DNA of 64,000 nt. It comes from an uncultured Pelagibacteraceae bacterium. Its GTDB lineage: Bacteria; Pseudomonadota; Alphaproteobacteria; Pelagibacterales; Pelagibacteraceae. The DNA lies in assembly GCA_902576815.1 (NCBI GenBank), contig CACGWQ010000004.1:22798-86797 (forward strand). Direction: 5' to 3'. The notes below the pieces were generated by a model, which was given only the letters and a program-made list of their open reading frames with translations, was not told the origin of the DNA and did not search any database. Made by a program: the position numbers and the translations under genes. Positions within the stretch are counted from its first letter, which is position 1, and each line of letters opens with the position of its first letter. Shown piece after piece: positions 53,933 to 63,217 of the stretch.

Positions 53933-55042
53933 ATGAAAAAAAATAAAAAAGGAATTTTATTTGTTATAGGATCTTATTATCCTGAAATTACTGGTGGAGG
54001 ATTACAGACATATCGTTTAGTTAAAGTTCTAAAAAAAAAATTTAAATGTTTTATTCTAACAACAACAAAAAACAAAAAAATATTAAACCAAAAAAATATT
54101 TATAGAATTAACTATAGCAATAATAAATTTTTAAAATTTTTTTTAGTTTTCGAAATTTTCATCTATTTATTTAAAATAAAAAATAAAATAGATGTTATTT
54201 ATTTGAGAGGTTTTACAACGAAAATTTTTATAATTATATTATTAGGAAAAATCTTTGGCAAAAAAATTATATATTCAGCAACCCGATATAGAGAAGACGA
54301 TATAAAAACTTTAAAATCACGCTTTCCAATCTTAATTATGATACTTAAACTTTGCGATAAAAATATATATATGAGCAATATTTTGAAACAAAATATAAGT
54401 AAAAAAATTAATAATTACTATTTGCCCAACTTTGTTGATAGATTAAGTTCAAAAAAAAAAAAAATAAATAAAATTCCAATTATAATTGCAGTTGGTTTTT
54501 TTTCAAAAATAAAGAATACAAAATTGACTTATTTAGTTTGGAAGAATTTATTTTTGAAAGGGTATAAATCAAAAATTATTTTTGTAGGTAAATATAATTC
54601 AGATTATTATCTTCAAGATAATGAAATTTATAGTTATATAATTAAAGACGCAAAAAAAAATTGCATTCAAGAATATTTGGAAATCAAGGGACAAGTTAAA
54701 AATATTAATAAATATTATCAAATATCTGATATTTTTGTTTTACCGTCTCAAACTGAAGGATTTGGTGGTTCAATAATTGAGGCGATGAGTTTTAAAAATG
54801 CTTCAATCGTCACAAATCTAAAGAAGATACATGATATTTATATTAATAATTATAATTGCTTAAAAATTAAAAAAAATTCATTTCAGGATTATTATTTAAA
54901 ATTGAAAAAATTGATAACAAATAAAGAGTTAAGAATAAAATTGTCAATTAACGGATATAATTTTGTAAAATCAAATTATTATATTAATTCAAAACAAAAC
55001 AAGAGATTTATATATAACTTGTTTGATCCAAAATATTTTTAG
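53933..55042 (+). CDS. Glycosyltransferase family 4-like protein
   Basis: This 369-aa GT-B glycosyltransferase shows ITGGGLQTYRLVKVLKKKF at the N-terminus, and the C-terminal donor-site region IFVLPSQTEGFGGSIIEAMSFKNASIVTN near residue 270, with the EGFG...EA motif. It probably adds a sugar to a surface polysaccharide or LPS. It is exceptionally AT-rich and stands alone between EVE and tsaD, suggesting insertion of a single surface gene. The ATG at 53933 is preferred over the TTG at 53927. Confidence 0.87.
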   Translation: MKKNKKGILFVIGSYYPEITGGGLQTYRLVKVLKKKFKCFILTTTKNKKILNQKNIYRINYSNNKFLKFFLVFEIFIYLFKIKNKIDVIYLRGFTTKIFIIILLGKIFGKKIIYSATRYREDDIKTLKSRFPILIMILKLCDKNIYMSNILKQNISKKINNYYLPNFVDRLSSKKKKINKIPIIIAVGFFSKIKNTKLTYLVWKNLFLKGYKSKIIFVGKYNSDYYLQDNEIYSYIIKDAKKNCIQEYLEIKGQVKNINKYYQISDIFVLPSQTEGFGGSIIEAMSFKNASIVTNLKKIHDIYINNYNCLKIKKNSFQDYYLKLKKLITNKELRIKLSINGYNFVKSNYYINSKQNKRFIYNLFDPKYF

Positions 55043-55051
55043 GCTAATAAA

Positions 55052-56128
55052 TTAATCTAAAGTTACCCCCGGACCTTTTAAAAACTTAGCATTTTCATCA
55101 AGAGGTAGTCTTGGGCTTGTTGCCAACTCTAAATTATCAAATTGCTTATTTTTAAATTTCTCTAATCCAACCATTGCAATCATAGCCGCATTATCCCCAC
55201 ATAACTTTAGGTCAGGAAATATTGATTTAAAATTATTCTCTTCACTTACCTTCTTCAATTTATTTCTAATTCCACTATTTGCAGCAACACCACCGGCGAC
55301 AACAAAATTATATTTATTGGTAGTATTTATTTTCTTAAATCTTTTAAATGCCTCTTTAGTTTTTACATATAATATTTCCTCTATCGTTTTCTGAAATGAA
55401 GCAGCAAGATCAAATTTTTCTTGTTCATTTTTTATCTCTCTTGATGTTCTCAAAATAGCAGTTTTAAGTCCTGCAAATGATAAGTTGCAACCACCTTTAT
55501 TTAGAATAGGTTTAGGAAGTTTAAATTTATTAGGATTACCTCTTTTTGCAAATTCCTCTAGTTTAGGACCACCAGGAAATTCTATCCCTAAAATCTTTGC
55601 TGTTTTATCATAAGCTTCTCCTAAAGCATCATCAATAGTTGTACCTAATCTTTCGTACTCTCCTAACCCGTTTACAATTAAATACTGAGAATGACCTCCA
55701 GATATTAGCAAAAGTAAATATGGATATCTTAATTTTGTATGTAATTTTGGACTAAGCGCATGTCCTTCCAAGTGATTAATACCAATGAAAGGAACTTTTA
55801 AAGCAGATGCCATTCCCTTTGCAAAATTTAAACCAACGCTAAGACATATTATTAAGCCAGGACCAGATGTACATGCTATCCCAGAAATTTCATTAATCTT
55901 CACATTACTTTCCAAAATAGCTTTATTTGCAATTAAATTTATCTTTTCTAAATGTGATCTAGCAGCGAGCTCAGGTACAACTCCACCAAATTCTTTATGA
56001 ATATCAAATTGACTAGATATTACATTTGATAATATTTTCGGTATATCATCATCGCTATCTTGAACTAATGCTACAGCAGTTTCATCACAACTTGTCTCTA
56101 TTCCTAGAATTATTGATTTTTTGGTCAT
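55052..56128 (-). CDS. tsaD: tRNA N6-adenosine threonylcarbamoyltransferase TsaD
   Basis: This 358-aa ASKHA protein makes t6A37 in ANN-decoding tRNAs. GIETSCDETAVALV at the start, the iron-binding NHLEGHALSP, LLISGGHSQY and VVAGGVAANSGIRNKL are diagnostic. Length is normal. It diverges from hemC over 60 bp that contain a perfect 10-bp inverted repeat. Confidence 0.97.
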   Translation of the reverse strand: MTKKSIILGIETSCDETAVALVQDSDDDIPKILSNVISSQFDIHKEFGGVVPELAARSHLEKINLIANKAILESNVKINEISGIACTSGPGLIICLSVGLNFAKGMASALKVPFIGINHLEGHALSPKLHTKLRYPYLLLLISGGHSQYLIVNGLGEYERLGTTIDDALGEAYDKTAKILGIEFPGGPKLEEFAKRGNPNKFKLPKPILNKGGCNLSFAGLKTAILRTSREIKNEQEKFDLAASFQKTIEEILYVKTKEAFKRFKKINTTNKYNFVVAGGVAANSGIRNKLKKVSEENNFKSIFPDLKLCGDNAAMIAMVGLEKFKNKQFDNLELATSPRLPLDENAKFLKGPGVTLD

Positions 56129-56146
56129 AAATTTATTTTTTTATAA

Positions 56147-56177
56147 TTATTACAATTATTCTATAAGATTGTAATAA
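56147..56177. promoter_or_regulatory. Inverted repeat TTATTACAAT-N11-ATTGTAATAA between tsaD and hemC
   Basis: The two 10-bp arms (56147-56156 and 56168-56177) are perfect reverse complements with centres 21 bp apart, two helical turns. The repeat ends 11 bp before the hemC ATG. It could be an operator for a dimeric regulator or a leader hairpin. Confidence 0.55.
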
Positions 56178-56188
56178 AAATAAGTTTT

Positions 56189-57100
56189 ATGAAAAAAAAT
56201 ACTTTAATAATTGGAACACGAAGTAGCAAGTTAGCATTAATTTATGCGGAAAAAGTAAAAAAAGAATTAGGTAAAATATTTCCAAATGAAATAAAACTAA
56301 AAAAAATATTAACAACTGGTGACCAAAAACAAGACCAAAGGTTATCAGATATAGGTGGCAAAGGATTATTTGCAGAACAAATTGAAAAAGAATTACTTAA
56401 TAATAACATTGATGTCGCCGTGCATGCATTAAAAGACATGCCAACAATTGAAACAAAAAGCCTTTTTACAAATAATTTTTTAAAAAGAAACTCACCAAAG
56501 GAAATACTAATAAGTAGAAACAATACTAAATTTGACGATCTAGCTACTGGCTCTGTAATTGGTACTTCTTCCTTTAGAAGAGAATTTCAATTAAAAAAAA
56601 AGAGATCTGATTTAAAATATAAGTTAATCAGAGGAAATGTAGATACTAGAATTCAAAAATTAGAAAATGGTGAGTTTGATGCAATACTACTTTCTAAAGC
56701 TGGTATAGACTCATTAAAAATACAAGAAAAAATTACCCAAGAATTTAGTGTTGAGGAGCTTATACCTTGTGCTGGGCAGGGAATTATCGCAATACAGTGT
56801 AAAAAAGATGATAGTGATATTATAGATATGCTAGAAAAAATTAATGATGTTGATACTCGAATTGTAGCAAATGCTGAAAGAGAAGTTTTAAAAGTTCTAG
56901 AGGGAGATTGTGAAACTGCAATAGGTGTATTTGCGAAAATAATTGGTGAAAAAGTGGACTTAGCAACTGAGCTCTTTTCTGTAGATGGAAAGCAGAGATA
57001 TTTTATTAGAGAAATAGTAAAAAAAGATAAAATAGAAACTGCTAGTAGAATGATTGGAGAAAAGCTTAAATTACAATCAAAAGGTTCTTATAAAAATTAA
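56189..57100 (+). CDS. hemC: Hydroxymethylbilane synthase (porphobilinogen deaminase)
   Basis: This 303-aa enzyme links four porphobilinogens. IGTRSSKLALIYAEKV starts the protein. VHALKDMP, IGTSSFRREFQLKKKR and the cofactor-binding Cys in LEGDCETAIG near residue 242 are present. HemD follows after 1 bp. The tsaD/hemC/hemD neighbourhood is typical for alphaproteobacteria. Confidence 0.97.
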   Translation: MKKNTLIIGTRSSKLALIYAEKVKKELGKIFPNEIKLKKILTTGDQKQDQRLSDIGGKGLFAEQIEKELLNNNIDVAVHALKDMPTIETKSLFTNNFLKRNSPKEILISRNNTKFDDLATGSVIGTSSFRREFQLKKKRSDLKYKLIRGNVDTRIQKLENGEFDAILLSKAGIDSLKIQEKITQEFSVEELIPCAGQGIIAIQCKKDDSDIIDMLEKINDVDTRIVANAEREVLKVLEGDCETAIGVFAKIIGEKVDLATELFSVDGKQRYFIREIVKKDKIETASRMIGEKLKLQSKGSYKN

Positions 57101-57101
57101 A

Positions 57102-57800
57102 ATGCATATTTTATTAACCAGACCATTAGACGATTGTAAAGAATTAATTTTAAAATTTACTTCGATGAAACATAAAGTTTCACATTTACCTTTGTTGCAA
57201 ATAAAAAAAATAGAAACACATGAAATAGATTTTAGCCAATTCAAAGGTGTTATTTTCACGAGCGCCAATTCTTTAAAAAATTTAAATATTTCAAAAATAG
57301 ATAAGAAAATAATTTGTTTTTGTGTTGGTCTTGCAACAGAGAGAAAGGCAAAAGAAGTAGGATTTCAAAATATTTTCTGCGCTGAAGGTAACGTAAATAA
57401 TCTTAAAGAATTAATTTTACAAAACTTTGACCCAAAGATTGGACCAATGGCCTACATTAGTGGAGAAATTATTTCTTATAATCTTGATCAAGACTTAATT
57501 TTAGAAAACTATGTTATCAAGAGAATTATAAATTATACTGCAATACCCAATGAAAATTTAAGTGACGATTTTTTAAAAGATATTAAATCTTCTGTGCCAG
57601 AAATTGTTTACATATATTCTGAAAATAGTGCGAAGACATTTTTTACATTAATAAAAAAATATAATTTAGATAATATTTGGATGGAAACTAACCTAATGTG
57701 TATGGGCGAAAAAGCATCATCAGCATTGAATGACATAAAATGGAAAAAAATTTTTCTTTTTAACCCTGGTGAAGAGGAGTTTTTGCTATATAAAATTTAA
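57102..57800 (+). CDS. hemD: Uroporphyrinogen-III synthase
   Basis: This 232-aa protein fits HemD, which cyclises hydroxymethylbilane with D-ring inversion. HemD is poorly conserved; visible marks are ILLTRPLDDCKELI, GVIFTSANSLKNL, CFCVGLATERKAKEVGF and YIYSENSAKTFF. The track ORF starts 48 nt upstream inside hemC; the ATG at 57102 is used. The mitofilin-like gene often found downstream is absent and mscS follows. Confidence 0.88.
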   Translation: MHILLTRPLDDCKELILKFTSMKHKVSHLPLLQIKKIETHEIDFSQFKGVIFTSANSLKNLNISKIDKKIICFCVGLATERKAKEVGFQNIFCAEGNVNNLKELILQNFDPKIGPMAYISGEIISYNLDQDLILENYVIKRIINYTAIPNENLSDDFLKDIKSSVPEIVYIYSENSAKTFFTLIKKYNLDNIWMETNLMCMGEKASSALNDIKWKKIFLFNPGEEEFLLYKI

Positions 57801-57802
57801 AA

Positions 57803-58888
57803 ATGGACGTTTTAAATAAACTAAATGAGTTATTTTTATCTGTTTGGAAGCAGGGGATCCTTGGGGTAGATTTCTTTCAGATAATAGTAGGTCTTGGAAT
57901 ATTTGTATTATTTTTAATATTTAGAGGTCTAATCAGCAAACTTGTAATAAAAAAATTGGAATTAATTTCAAAAAGAACAACTAATAAATTAGATGATACG
58001 TTTGTAAAATCCATGGAAGGTCCTGCCAGGTTTCTTCCAATTGTGCTCGGTGTCTTTTTTGCTAGTTACTATATGTCATTTGATAATGAGACTAGGGGTT
58101 TCATAGATAACGTTAACAGAACTCTAATAACAATTTTAATATTTTGGATAATTCATCAAATAATTGAACCAATATCATATATTTTAAGTGGATTAGATAA
58201 AGTTCTTACAAAAGAATTAATAGGCTGGATTATAAAGTCTCTTAAAATTTTAATTTTTATTTTAGGCGCAGCAGCTGTTCTTGAGTTATGGGGAATTAAA
58301 ATTGGACCAATAATTGCAGGGTTAGGTTTATTTGGAGTAGCAGTAGCATTAGGCGCTCAGGATTTATTTAAAAATTTAATCTCCGGAATTTTAGTTTTAG
58401 TTGAAAAAAGATTTAGAATTGGTGATTGGATTAAAGTTGAGGGAGTTATCGAAGGGGTTGTTGAGAACATTGGCTTCAGATCAACTGTTATAAGAAAATT
58501 TGATAAATCACTAGCAATTATTCCTAATTTTCAATTTGCAGAAAATGCAGTGATTAATAACACAAGAAAAACTAACTGGGCTATTAGTTGGATAATAACT
58601 CTTCAATATGACACTACAATTGATCAATTGAAAACAATAAGAGATGAGATTGAACATCATATAAATAAAGGTGACGATTACGACCAATCTGTAGGAGTTG
58701 CTGTAAGAATAGATAAGTTTTCAGATAGTTCGATTGATATGTATGTTAGATGTTTTACAAAAACAAATAGTTGGACTAATTATTTACAAGTAAAAGAAAA
58801 TTTGGCACTTGAAATAAAAAAAATTGTTGAAGGTAAGGGAGCTGCTTTTGCATTTCCAAGTCAGTCTATTTATGTTGAAAAAAAATGA
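57803..58888 (+). CDS. MscS-family mechanosensitive channel
   Basis: This 361-aa channel has several N-terminal helices and the pore helix/beta region typical of MscS: GPIIAGLGLFGVAVALGAQDLFKNLISGILVLVEKRFRIGDWIKV, then GVVENIGFRSTVIRKFD. The cytoplasmic cage domain ends FAFPSQSIYVEKK, a family hallmark. It protects cells during osmotic downshock. It starts 2 bp after hemD and overlaps the YggT gene by 4 nt. Confidence 0.93.
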   Translation: MDVLNKLNELFLSVWKQGILGVDFFQIIVGLGIFVLFLIFRGLISKLVIKKLELISKRTTNKLDDTFVKSMEGPARFLPIVLGVFFASYYMSFDNETRGFIDNVNRTLITILIFWIIHQIIEPISYILSGLDKVLTKELIGWIIKSLKILIFILGAAAVLELWGIKIGPIIAGLGLFGVAVALGAQDLFKNLISGILVLVEKRFRIGDWIKVEGVIEGVVENIGFRSTVIRKFDKSLAIIPNFQFAENAVINNTRKTNWAISWIITLQYDTTIDQLKTIRDEIEHHINKGDDYDQSVGVAVRIDKFSDSSIDMYVRCFTKTNSWTNYLQVKENLALEIKKIVEGKGAAFAFPSQSIYVEKK

Positions 58889-59175
58889 TTGCTATATTTT
58901 ATTTAGCTCTTCAAATTTTAAAACTTTATTCATATGTTGTAATTGCCAATGTCGTTACAAGTTGGTTGGTCGCTTTTAATGTACTAAATACAAGCAATCG
59001 GTTTGTATATTTAATATTAGATTTCACTTATAAAATGACAGAGCCGATTTTAATGAGAATAAGAAGATTTTTACCTAACCTTGGTGCTTTTGATATTTCT
59101 CCTATCGTGCTTCTTTTGTTGATATGGTTCATAGAAATGTGTATGAAACTCTACATTGCACCACTAATATTTTAA
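58885..59175 (+). CDS. YggT-family membrane protein
   Basis: This 96-aa protein has two membrane helices and the conserved YggT middle, YLILDFTYKMTEPILMRIRRFLPNLGAFDISPIVLLLLIWF. The function is unknown; YggT has been linked to osmotic tolerance and cell envelope, which fits its place after the mechanosensitive channel gene. It is 3 bp upstream of folD. Confidence 0.9.
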   Translation: MIAIFYLALQILKLYSYVVIANVVTSWLVAFNVLNTSNRFVYLILDFTYKMTEPILMRIRRFLPNLGAFDISPIVLLLLIWFIEMCMKLYIAPLIF

Positions 59176-59178
59176 TTA

Positions 59179-60024
59179 ATGATTTTAATTGATGGAAAAA
59201 AAGCTGCTGCTGATTTAAGAGAAGAGCTCAAAAAAGAAGTCTTATTTTTAAAGGATAAGCACAATAAAGTACCAGGTTTAACAGTCATATTGATTGGTGA
59301 TTTAGCACCTAGTCAAATTTATGTTAGAAATAAAGAGAAATCTGCCAATGAAGTAGGTCTTAAATCAGAGGTGATTAGATACCCTGACAGTGTTGAAGAA
59401 AGTGAAGTTTTAAAAAAAATCGATGAACTTAATAATGATGATTCTGTTTCAGGAATTTTAGTTCAGCTACCACTTCCAAAGCATATAGATAAACAAAAAG
59501 TTATAGAGGCAATTTTGCCAGAGAAAGATGTAGATGGATTTCATCCAATGAATGTTGGCAATCTATCTTCAGGTTATGAAAGTTCTATTCCATGCACTCC
59601 TCTAGGTTGTTATTTATTAATAAAAAAAATTGAACCAAACCTTAATGGAAAAAAAGCCGTAATTGTTGGAAGATCAAACTTAAATGGTAAGCCAATGACA
59701 CAGTTGCTGTTAAAAGAAAATTGCACGGTTACAATTACTCATTCGAAAACAAATGATCTTAAGGATGAATGTTTAAAAGGTGACATTATAGTTGCTGCAG
59801 TCGGAATCCCTGAGCTTGTAAAGGGTGATTGGGTGAAAAAAGATGCAATTGTGATTGATGTTGGAATTAATAAAACTGAAAATGGCCTAGTTGGCGATGT
59901 TGCATTTGATGAAGTATCAAAAGTTGCAAAAGCTTTAACTCCAGTTCCAGGTGGAGTTGGACCTATGACTATTGCATGTTTGCTTAAAAATACAATCGAG
60001 TGCTTTAAAAGAGCGAATAAATAA
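59179..60024 (+). CDS. folD: Methylenetetrahydrofolate dehydrogenase / cyclohydrolase FolD
   Basis: This 281-aa bifunctional enzyme interconverts methylene- and formyl-THF with NADP. YVRNKEKSANEVGL has the catalytic Lys, VQLPLPKHID, DGFHPMNVGNL, GRSNLNGKPMTQLL for NADP, and PVPGGVGPMTIACLL at the C-terminus are all present. SAR11 cells use such C1 enzymes for methylotrophic oxidation, so it may matter for energy too. Confidence 0.97.
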   Translation: MILIDGKKAAADLREELKKEVLFLKDKHNKVPGLTVILIGDLAPSQIYVRNKEKSANEVGLKSEVIRYPDSVEESEVLKKIDELNNDDSVSGILVQLPLPKHIDKQKVIEAILPEKDVDGFHPMNVGNLSSGYESSIPCTPLGCYLLIKKIEPNLNGKKAVIVGRSNLNGKPMTQLLLKENCTVTITHSKTNDLKDECLKGDIIVAAVGIPELVKGDWVKKDAIVIDVGINKTENGLVGDVAFDEVSKVAKALTPVPGGVGPMTIACLLKNTIECFKRANK

Positions 60025-60030
60025 AATATA

Positions 60031-62568
60031 CTATTGATTTCTTATTAATGGATAAACTTTAGGACTTAAGTATTTAAGATTAGTTAGCATAATTAAAATC
60101 AAGGTCACAATTCCTATAGAGGCACCAAGGTAAATTAAAACTTCAAAATCAAATTGCCAAACTAATTCAAAAATATTCTCCATAATAAATTTTGATCCTA
60201 TTACTGCAAAAAAAATTGCAATTAATATTACCGACGTAAAAATAATTATAAATTCTATCAAAGACGAAAATATAATTTCTTTTTTTGAAAAACCTAAAAT
60301 TTTAAATACAAGATTTTGGTACTCTTTTACTTTTCCTTGGACCATTATAGCACTTGAGATAACAATCAATCCAATTATAATTGTTACACCAGAAATTAGG
60401 GTTACAGCTATGAAAACTTTATTCAAAACTGATGTTACTTTGTTTAAGTAATCAGCAATTTTTATCATAGACAAACTCGGTAATACTTCTAACATTTTGA
60501 TTTCATCAAAATTATCTGGATTTTTAAACTTAGCAGTTGCTAAATATTCATGAGGAATTTTTTTTGCAAATTGTGGATTAAATAACATGGCAAAATTAAT
60601 ACTCAGATCACGATAATCAACTTCTCTAAAATTAACTATTTCTCCATCAATTTCTCTGCCATAAATGTTTAAAGTAAAAATATCTCCCAACTCAATATTA
60701 AAATCTTTAGCCACTTTTGCATCAAGTGATATCTGTAGTTGGCTAGGTTTAGATAAATCCCACCATTCTCCTTTTAAAATTGGGTTGTCTTTAGGTATAT
60801 TCTCAACCCAAGAAGATCTTCTTTCACTTCCAATTACCCAATAACTATCATTATCTGGTTTAATATATCTATTTGGATTGACACCATTAATTTTTACTAT
60901 TCCGGAAGAAACCATAGGCACTATTTCAATATTCGCATCAGGGTTCATTTTGTAAACACCTTGTTCAAATTTTTTCTTTTCACCTTTTTGAATTCCAACA
61001 AAAAAATAATCAGGTGCAATATCTGGAATAGATCTTGCAATTTCTCTTTTAAAATTTGTTCCAACTAAAGCTAAAGTTAATAATAAAGTTACACCTAAGC
61101 CTAAAGACATAATTGTGATAGGAGTGATACTTTTTGTTTGAGTTATATTTTTTATCGATACTTTTAAAGAGATATTTGCAATAAAATTAAACTTTTTCAG
61201 TAAATAAATTATAACTTTCGAAAGTAAAAAAAATACAATTAGACATACAAAAAAAGCCAGAAAATAACCCAAACTATAAGAAGGCCTTTCAGATCCTAGT
61301 GTAAACAATAAAACTAAAAATGATAACAAGATAAAACTAAAAATAACTGACTTTTTTGAGTAATAAAATTGTAGGTTTTGGAATACATTTCTAAATAGGT
61401 TTGATGCTTTAACTTGATCAATTGAACTTATTGTTGGAATAGAAAAAATTATAAGAACTAACAAACCAACAATAAATATTTTTATAAAATTAATTAAAGA
61501 GAATTTTGGATAAACATTTAATCCCAACCCATCAGATAAATATTTATCTGCAATTGGTACAATTAAAAAACTTGAGCCATAAGAAATTACAGTAATAATA
61601 AATAATAATATTAATAATTGAAGATAATAAAGTGTTTTTATATTCCCTGAATAAAATCCTACAGCTTTTCTTACAGCTATAGACATATTATTCTGGTTTA
61701 TAAATGACAATAATGTATTAGCGATACCTATTCCAGCAATTAACATTGCACTAATTGAAACTAAAGAGAGAAACTGTGAAAAATTATTAATTATCCTTTT
61801 TAAGCCACTAGCTGAATTTTCTGGAAATCTAAGTTTTACTTTTTGGTCATCTTTAAAAATATCTTTGATCTTACTTTCTATTTTTTCTGGATCATCACTT
61901 GGTTTAAACTTTACTTTATATTCATAATTTAAAAAACTACCTATTCCATTTAGTTTTAGTATCTCCAAAGTTTGTTTTCCTGCTAATGCCCAATCTCCAA
62001 AAGCTACAAACCCACTGACATCAGGTACAGATTTTATAATTCCAACAACTATGAAACTTTGATCTTGTACCTTAACTTTGTCGTTTATTTTTATCTTTAA
62101 AGTTTTTGATAAACTTTCATTAATCAAAATTGTCTTGGGTTCATTTTGCATTCTTTCATAAGCATCTTCCGGCTCATAAACAACTTCACCGTATAACGGG
62201 TATTTTTTATCAACTGTTTTAATTCTTGTAAATAATGATTTATTTTTTTTTCTGCCTGTCGTAGAAAGCATTGTACTGAACTCTATCATTTGTGAGACAG
62301 TTGAAAATTCCTTTACTTCATTGACTAAATTAAGATCCCCCTGATTACGGTTGTAATCGATTTCGAGATCTCCACCCAAAAGAGTTTTTGCATTATCATT
62401 AAGCTCTTTTTTTAAACTATCTTCGATTGTAAAGATAGCACTCAAAATAAAAAGACTGATAAACAGCGTTACAATAATGCTTGAAATTTTTTTATAATTT
62501 CTGCTTAAATCCCTTAAAGCATATTTAAATATTAAACTTAACTCCGAAGGATTATTTAATTTTTCCAT
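60031..62568 (-). CDS. ybbP: FtsX-like ABC transporter permease (YbbP-type)
   Basis: This 845-aa permease has two FtsX-like membrane domains with large periplasmic domains, about ten helices in all. The N-terminal LIFKYALRDLSRNYKKISSIIVTLF and the repeat LKVSIKNITQTKSITPITIMSLGLGVTLLLTLALVG match the YbbP/MacB-like family. With the ATPase below and a divergent TesA-like gene it reproduces the E. coli tesA-ybbA-ybbP arrangement. Its substrate is unknown; lipid or lipoprotein-linked export is possible. Confidence 0.87.
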   Translation of the reverse strand: MEKLNNPSELSLIFKYALRDLSRNYKKISSIIVTLFISLFILSAIFTIEDSLKKELNDNAKTLLGGDLEIDYNRNQGDLNLVNEVKEFSTVSQMIEFSTMLSTTGRKKNKSLFTRIKTVDKKYPLYGEVVYEPEDAYERMQNEPKTILINESLSKTLKIKINDKVKVQDQSFIVVGIIKSVPDVSGFVAFGDWALAGKQTLEILKLNGIGSFLNYEYKVKFKPSDDPEKIESKIKDIFKDDQKVKLRFPENSASGLKRIINNFSQFLSLVSISAMLIAGIGIANTLLSFINQNNMSIAVRKAVGFYSGNIKTLYYLQLLILLFIITVISYGSSFLIVPIADKYLSDGLGLNVYPKFSLINFIKIFIVGLLVLIIFSIPTISSIDQVKASNLFRNVFQNLQFYYSKKSVIFSFILLSFLVLLFTLGSERPSYSLGYFLAFFVCLIVFFLLSKVIIYLLKKFNFIANISLKVSIKNITQTKSITPITIMSLGLGVTLLLTLALVGTNFKREIARSIPDIAPDYFFVGIQKGEKKKFEQGVYKMNPDANIEIVPMVSSGIVKINGVNPNRYIKPDNDSYWVIGSERRSSWVENIPKDNPILKGEWWDLSKPSQLQISLDAKVAKDFNIELGDIFTLNIYGREIDGEIVNFREVDYRDLSINFAMLFNPQFAKKIPHEYLATAKFKNPDNFDEIKMLEVLPSLSMIKIADYLNKVTSVLNKVFIAVTLISGVTIIIGLIVISSAIMVQGKVKEYQNLVFKILGFSKKEIIFSSLIEFIIIFTSVILIAIFFAVIGSKFIMENIFELVWQFDFEVLIYLGASIGIVTLILIMLTNLKYLSPKVYPLIRNQ

Positions 62569-63217
62569 CTTTGATTTTAATTTTTCGTTTTGCTTTTTCT
62601 GCTAATTTTGGATCATGTGTGACCATTATTAAAGAAGACCCTTCTTCTTTAACGTATTTAAATAAAATTTCAGAGATCATTATTGAGTTATCGGTATCTA
62701 GGTTACCAGTTGGTTCATCAGCTAAAATCAAATCTGGCTTCATTGCAATAGCTCTTGCAATCGCCACACGTTGTTGCTCTCCGCCAGATAATTGACTTGG
62801 AAGATTATTGAATCTATGTTTTAGACCAAATCGATCTAATAAACTTTTTGCTTCTTTCTCAGGATTTTTAAATTCATTAAGTTCAAGTGTTAAAGATACA
62901 TTTTCAACAGCTGTATAATTTGGAATTAAATAGAAAGATTGAAATATAATTCCTATATTTTGCTTTCTAATTTCAGATACTTCGTCCTCATTAAGATTTG
63001 TTATTTCTCTGTCTTGAAATATAATTTTCCCTGAGGTTGGACGTTCTAGACCACCAATTAACATAATCAAGCTTGTTTTCCCTGACCCACTTTCTCCAAC
63101 CACAGACACAGTTTCTTTTTTTTTTATAGTTAAATCAATATTTTTTAAAACATTGATATTGTCCTTTCCAGTTTGGTATTTGAGATTTATTTTTTTTAAT
63201 TTAAGAAGTGTGTTCAT
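62552..63217 (-). CDS. ybbA: ABC transporter ATP-binding protein (YbbA/LolD-type)
   Basis: This protein of about 221 aa has Walker A GESGSGKTSLIMLIGG, the Q-loop IGIIFQSFYLIPN, the signature LSGGEQQRVAIARAIAM and Walker B LILADEPTGNLD. It drives the FtsX-like permease, which it overlaps by 17 nt. The ATG at 63217 (MNTLLKLKKINLKY) is chosen over the upstream start of the track. This ATG overlaps the ATG of the divergent esterase gene in the tetranucleotide CATG. Confidence 0.93.
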   Translation of the reverse strand: MNTLLKLKKINLKYQTGKDNINVLKNIDLTIKKKETVSVVGESGSGKTSLIMLIGGLERPTSGKIIFQDREITNLNEDEVSEIRKQNIGIIFQSFYLIPNYTAVENVSLTLELNEFKNPEKEAKSLLDRFGLKHRFNNLPSQLSGGEQQRVAIARAIAMKPDLILADEPTGNLDTDNSIMISEILFKYVKEEGSSLIMVTHDPKLAEKAKRKIKIKDGKIK

